Of a stretch of DNA of 17,579 nucleotides, positions 14,117 to 17,579 are shown piece by piece (positions within the stretch are counted from its first letter, which is position 1; the number at the start of each line of letters is the position of its first letter). Origin of the DNA: DAOMOD01 sp964526035. GTDB lineage: Bacteria; Pseudomonadota; Gammaproteobacteria; Xanthomonadales; BPKI01. The position numbers and the translations under genes were made by a program. The notes beneath the pieces are model-generated. The model ran no database searches. It worked only from the letters and a program-made list of their open reading frames with translations, and was not told the DNA's origin. The stretch covers positions 1 to 17,579 of the forward strand of contig CAZGKE010000065.1 of NCBI GenBank assembly GCA_964526035.1. Direction: 5' to 3'.

Positions 14117-14533
14117 TCAGCGCACTACGGTGACGCTGCACGGCGCCATGTCGACGATGCGCTTCGCCACGCTGCCAAGCAGCAGCCATTCGAATATGCC
14201 CTTGCGCCGGTTGCCGACCACGATGTGACCGGCTTCGATTTCCTTGGCCTGCTCGAGGATGCGCTCCACCGGATGGCCTTCGACGACGCGGAACTTCGTC
14301 TCCACGCCGCTGGGTGCCGCCTCTGCCGCGAGTGCCTGGAAGGCTTCCTCGAAGCGCCGCGTCTGGGCGTCGAGTTCGGCTACGTTGCGAGCGTTGTCGT
14401 CCACATCCGGGGGCTGCGCCACCGCCAGCACCAGCAGCGGAACCTTGTCGCCGGCGGCGAGTTTGAGCGCGAAGCGGAAGGCCGCGACGGCGGATTTCGA
14501 GCCGTCGAATGCGGCGATGATGGTCTGGCTCAT
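14117..14533 (-). CDS. Universal stress protein (UspA family)
   Basis: The product is 138 residues, a single Usp domain: IIAAFDGSKSA with the nucleotide-binding Asp (D10), a central helix region, and the C-terminal motif VVGNRRKGIFEWLLLGSVAKRIV, followed by APCSVTVVR. The classical ATP-loop pattern G-x2-G-x9-G(S/T) is altered to G-x4-G-x7-GS, so nucleotide binding may be retained but is not certain. Its start overlaps the stop of the YceH gene by four bases (ATGA), so it is the third gene of the S9 peptidase operon. Confidence 0.93.
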   Translation of the reverse strand: MSQTIIAAFDGSKSAVAAFRFALKLAAGDKVPLLVLAVAQPPDVDDNARNVAELDAQTRRFEEAFQALAAEAAPSGVETKFRVVEGHPVERILEQAKEIEAGHIVVGNRRKGIFEWLLLGSVAKRIVDMAPCSVTVVR

Positions 14534-15180
14534 GGCTGTGATCCTCCGTCGGTGCGGGATTCAATGTCGTCAACGCGCTGGCGCAGGGTGGCCAGTTCGC
14601 TCTCCAGCGCATCGATCCGCTCTTCCATTGCAGCGCGTGTGGCGGCAGATGCGGAGGCGGCCGGCAAGCTGGAAAGATCCGGTTCGCCGCAAAGAAGATG
14701 CGCGAAGCGATCCTCGCGCTGACCTGAACCGCGTGGAATCTGAACAACAAGGACCGGGTCGCGCTGGCACAGGCGGTCGAGCGTGGTGCGCACGTCATCG
14801 AGATCGTGAAAGCGCAACAGGCGCTCACTGCGCGACAGCAGCTCGGGAACGGTCTGTGGGCCGCGCAGCATCAGCAGCGCAAGCAGTACGCGCTGCTTCG
14901 GGGTGATGGCCAACCCGACATCGGCGCTGTGTTCGTAGCGCAGCGCGCGCGACCCGTGCACCACCTTGACCAGCTTGCGATCCTCCAGCGTGCGCAGTGC
15001 GTGGCCTACCGCGCCGGGCTCGAGATCCATGACCGGGTCGCGGCTGGTCTTCTGATTGCACGCAACCACCGCCGCGTTCAGGGTGAGCGGGTACTGTTCG
15101 GGCGTGGTCAGGGATTTCTCGATCAGGCAGCCGAGCACGCGCGCCTGCACCGGGTCGAGGGTCTGCAGGGGCTCGCTCAT
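14530..15180 (-). CDS. YceH family protein (DUF480)
   Basis: The product is 216 residues, near the 215 residues usual for the family. Motifs: LDPVQARVLGCLIEKSLTTPEQYPLTLNAAVVACNQKTSRDPVMDL, then VGHALRTLEDRKLV and LLMLRGPQTVPELLSRSERL, which form two winged-helix-like domains, and a C-terminal coiled-coil (about 190-213). The biochemical role is unknown; a DNA-binding function is only suggested by the fold. AAGGA seven bases before the ATG (15178-15180) sets the start, although the open frame extends upstream. It overlaps the preceding peptidase gene and the following UspA gene by four bases each. Confidence 0.93.
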   Translation of the reverse strand: MSEPLQTLDPVQARVLGCLIEKSLTTPEQYPLTLNAAVVACNQKTSRDPVMDLEPGAVGHALRTLEDRKLVKVVHGSRALRYEHSADVGLAITPKQRVLLALLMLRGPQTVPELLSRSERLLRFHDLDDVRTTLDRLCQRDPVLVVQIPRGSGQREDRFAHLLCGEPDLSSLPAASASAATRAAMEERIDALESELATLRQRVDDIESRTDGGSQP

Positions 15181-17579
15181 GTCGGATCCTTTGGCTTGGT
15201 TTCGGGATACAGCGCGTGCCACCAGTCCGGTTCGTCCTTCAGCCAGCGGTCGTACCAGGCGAGGATGGTGTTCCACCATACGTAGCGCTTCTCGCGGTCG
15301 AGGATGTGGTGGTCCTGGCCGGGCACCTCCACCAGTTCGACTTCACGACCGAGCAGTTTCAGCGCCGTGTACATGCTGTGGCTCTCGCCCGGCGGCACGT
15401 TGGTGTCGCCGTCGCCGGTCAGCAGCAGCAGTGGGGTGGTCACGCGGTCGGCGGCGTACACCGGGCTCTGGCCGACGTAGAGCTCCTGATTGTTCCAGGG
15501 GAAACTGCCGGTGCTGGCGATGCCGCTGTAGGCATAGCCCCACCAGCCCTGGCCCCAGTAGGCGGTGAGCGAACTGATGCCGGCGTGCGAGATCGAGGCG
15601 GCATAGCGGTCGGTCAGGGTGGCCAGATGCATGGTCATGAAGCCGCCGTAGCTGGCGCCGATGTTGCCGATGCGTTTCCCGTCGGCGAAATCGTGGGCGG
15701 CGAGGAAGGCCTCGGTTCCGTCGAGAATGTCGTCGGCGGTGTAGCGGCCCCACGCATTGACGTGCAGGGCGGAGAAATCCTGGCCGTAGCCGATGGTGCC
15801 ACGCGGCTGCAGCACGTAGATCACGTAGCCGTGCGCAGCCCACAGGTGGAACGGATAGCGGCCCGTGAACTGCCGACTCACCGGAGTGGTCCCGCCGTAG
15901 TAGTAGACGATCAGCGGGTACTTGAGCGACGGATCGAAGTCGGGCGGCAGGTAGTAGCGGCCGTCGATGGTCTGGCCTTCGCGGTTCTCGAACGTCCAGT
16001 CGCGCACTTCGCCGAGGCGCACGTGCGCGTACTGCGTGGGCTGGCTGTCCCAGAGCAGGCGACCACGACCGCGTTCGGCGTCAACCACCACCAGGCGCTG
16101 CGGCGCATCGCCGCGGCTGCCGCGCACGGCCAGCACAGTGGAACTTCCGGGCGCGGTGACGAACGCCTCGGTGACCTCGATGCCGCTGTCGATCGGCACG
16201 ATGCGTTCGCGGCGCGCGTCGAAGCGGTAGAGCAGGGCGCGGTCGCCGACCGTGGCGGTCAGTACCAGGTCGCCGTTCGCCAGACGCTCCATGCCGCCGA
16301 AGGCCGGATCGAAATCGGCCGACAGCGTGCGTGCCTCGGTCACCGCTGCATTCACGCGGTACAGCTGGGTGTCGTAGAAGTTGGGCGTGAGGTCATCGCT
16401 CAGGCGCAATCCGGCGCCGTCCATGAAGGCCGGGCCGGCCAGCACCCAGAAGCCGTCGGAGGCGTAGCGCCAGGCATCGTAGTGACGGAAGCGGCCGATC
16501 TCGCGCTCGGCAAGATCAGCCAGCGTCAGCTCGAACACACGGAACAGGCCATGCGGCGGCTCGACGTAGTCGATCACCCGTTGCGAAAGGAGTACGCGGC
16601 TGCCGTCGGGATGCACATCAAGCAGGGTGACGCTGGAATCGAGCTGCGTGAGTGGACGCACCAGCCCGCTGGCGACGTCGACCTGGTGCAGCTGCGCGTT
16701 GTCGCGGAAGGTCTTCCAGCGATCCTCCAGCGCGCGCAGGCGCCTGACCTTGGCATCCTTCGCCTCGAACGGCGCGGTCCACAGGAACAGGATGGAGCGC
16801 GAATCAGGATGCCATTGCCAGGCGCCGAGATGTTCGTGGTTGGCCAGCAGCAGGCGACTGCCGCCGTCGCGCAGGTCGACCAGCCACAGGTTCTTGCCCT
16901 CTCGGTAGCCGAGCCAGCGGCCGTCCGGACTGAACGCGGGCGCCGACGGGGCGCTGCCGGTCCAGCTCTGCAGCACGCGGCCGGACTCGGTGTCGCGCAG
17001 TTCCAGACGCGCGATGTCGATGGCGGCGATATCGTCGCGGCGGCTGAAGGCCACGGCCAGGCGCTTGCCGTCGGGCGACAGCGCCATGGCGCCGGCGGTC
17101 TCGGCGTTGGTCAGCAGCTCTGCGGAGACGCGGCGCGTCGCTTCGAGGTGGGCGCGCAGGTCTCCATCCTTGCCGTGCCAGGCAAACGTCGGGGCAGCCT
17201 CGCCGTCACGCCCCTCATGCAGCAGCAGCAGGCGGTGGCTGCCGTTGACGAGCTGCACCTTGGCCTTGTCCTCCTTCAGCGTCTGTGCCGCGCCGTTGAG
17301 GAACAGATGCGGTCGCTTGAATCCGCTGATCTCGATTTCGGCCTCGACGAATCGGGAGGTTTCCAGGTTTACGCTCCACAGGACCGGACCCTCGCCGACG
17401 TCGCCGGGCGACGTGTCCCGCCAGCGCAGTTCGCCACCAAAGGCTCCCAGCGCGTCGCCGGCCGCGGGCAGGGAAGCGGACATCTGCATCATCAGCGCGC
17501 GCCTCAGCTCCTCGGCCTTGGCGCCTTCGTTCAGCGCCTCACCAGCGATGGGCAGTGGACCCAGCGCAAGCACGCGTTC
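15177..17579 (-). CDS. S9-family prolyl oligopeptidase-like peptidase (5' end outside window)
   Basis: The 800 visible residues comprise an N-terminal region, a WD40/beta-propeller-like part with repeated ALSPDGKRLAV, AFSPDGRWLGY and WHPDSRSILF motifs (about 165-300), and a C-terminal alpha/beta-hydrolase domain. The catalytic triad can be read: Ser in GASYGGF (codon 15651-15653), Asp in GDGDTNVPP, His in GQDHHIL. The order and spacing fit dipeptidyl-peptidase/acylaminoacyl-peptidase-like S9 enzymes. Whether it has a signal peptide cannot be told, since the frame is open to the right edge. It precedes YceH (ATGA overlap) and UspA in one operon. The family is sure; the exact substrate is not. 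Confidence 0.93.
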   Translation of the reverse strand, partial: ERVLALGPLPIAGEALNEGAKAEELRRALMMQMSASLPAAGDALGAFGGELRWRDTSPGDVGEGPVLWSVNLETSRFVEAEIEISGFKRPHLFLNGAAQTLKEDKAKVQLVNGSHRLLLLHEGRDGEAAPTFAWHGKDGDLRAHLEATRRVSAELLTNAETAGAMALSPDGKRLAVAFSRRDDIAAIDIARLELRDTESGRVLQSWTGSAPSAPAFSPDGRWLGYREGKNLWLVDLRDGGSRLLLANHEHLGAWQWHPDSRSILFLWTAPFEAKDAKVRRLRALEDRWKTFRDNAQLHQVDVASGLVRPLTQLDSSVTLLDVHPDGSRVLLSQRVIDYVEPPHGLFRVFELTLADLAEREIGRFRHYDAWRYASDGFWVLAGPAFMDGAGLRLSDDLTPNFYDTQLYRVNAAVTEARTLSADFDPAFGGMERLANGDLVLTATVGDRALLYRFDARRERIVPIDSGIEVTEAFVTAPGSSTVLAVRGSRGDAPQRLVVVDAERGRGRLLWDSQPTQYAHVRLGEVRDWTFENREGQTIDGRYYLPPDFDPSLKYPLIVYYYGGTTPVSRQFTGRYPFHLWAAHGYVIYVLQPRGTIGYGQDFSALHVNAWGRYTADDILDGTEAFLAAHDFADGKRIGNIGASYGGFMTMHLATLTDRYAASISHAGISSLTAYWGQGWWGYAYSGIASTGSFPWNNQELYVGQSPVYAADRVTTPLLLLTGDGDTNVPPGESHSMYTALKLLGREVELVEVPGQDHHILDREKRYVWWNTILAWYDRWLKDEPDWWHALYPETKPKDPT

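Noticed and set aside
15181..15279. N-terminal extension of YceH
   Set aside because: It lies in the peptidase gene; AAGGA and family length support the ATG at 15180.

Overview
The window is a GC-rich, densely coded bacterial segment whose gene content fits a gammaproteobacterium of the Lysobacterales (Xanthomonadales). The clues are TIGR02999-type ECF sigma factor plus TPR kinase, LytS/LytTR pair, class GN sortase with its VIT/vWA target, an IPTL-CTERM anchored protein, a YceH protein, and short GTAGGAGCG/GCAGGAGCGG-type palindromic repeats. The lineage is an inference from family content, not from a marker gene. No rRNA, tRNA, CRISPR array, transposase or phage gene was seen.

Layout, left to right. 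Positions 1-120 hold a minus-strand remnant of a histidine kinase ATPase domain that runs off the left edge and has no recognisable N-terminal part upstream; a REP-like palindrome lies beside it. Then, all on the minus strand: a membrane Ser/Thr kinase with a C-terminal TPR half (234-2882), preceded by its ECF-like sigma factor (3004-3564), and upstream of a strong hairpin terminator a secreted DUF11-repeat protein with an IPTL-CTERM tail (3709-5277). Two small plus-strand genes follow: a VOC/glyoxalase-fold protein (5535-5948) and an exported YCII-like protein (6114-6521). Next, on the minus strand, come a class GN sortase (6541-7098) and its VIT/vWA substrate (7095-9119), translationally coupled. 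Upstream of these is an SRPBCC/AHSA1 gene with an ArsR regulator (9297-10279), served by a near-consensus promoter overlapped by an AT-rich palindromic operator.

The right part has a two-TM small protein (10406-10612, minus) divergent from a LytS-type histidine kinase and LytTR response regulator (10790-12608, plus). A secreted unknown protein (12780-13313, minus), an inverted pair of REP-like units (13470-13539), and a DoxX-family membrane protein (13570-13998) follow. The window ends with a tightly coupled minus-strand operon, S9 peptidase - YceH - UspA (17579 to 14117), whose first gene runs off the right edge.

Themes: the segment is rich in envelope and signalling functions. Two different C-terminal sorting systems (IPTL-CTERM and class GN sortase) lie within about 5 kb, and three regulatory modules (ECF/kinase, ArsR/SRPBCC, LytS/LytTR) can be read from the sequence. 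All individual families are known; the more unusual points are the context of the sigma-kinase pair, the arrangement of the ArsR operator, the exported YCII protein, and the truncated kinase beside a REP unit.
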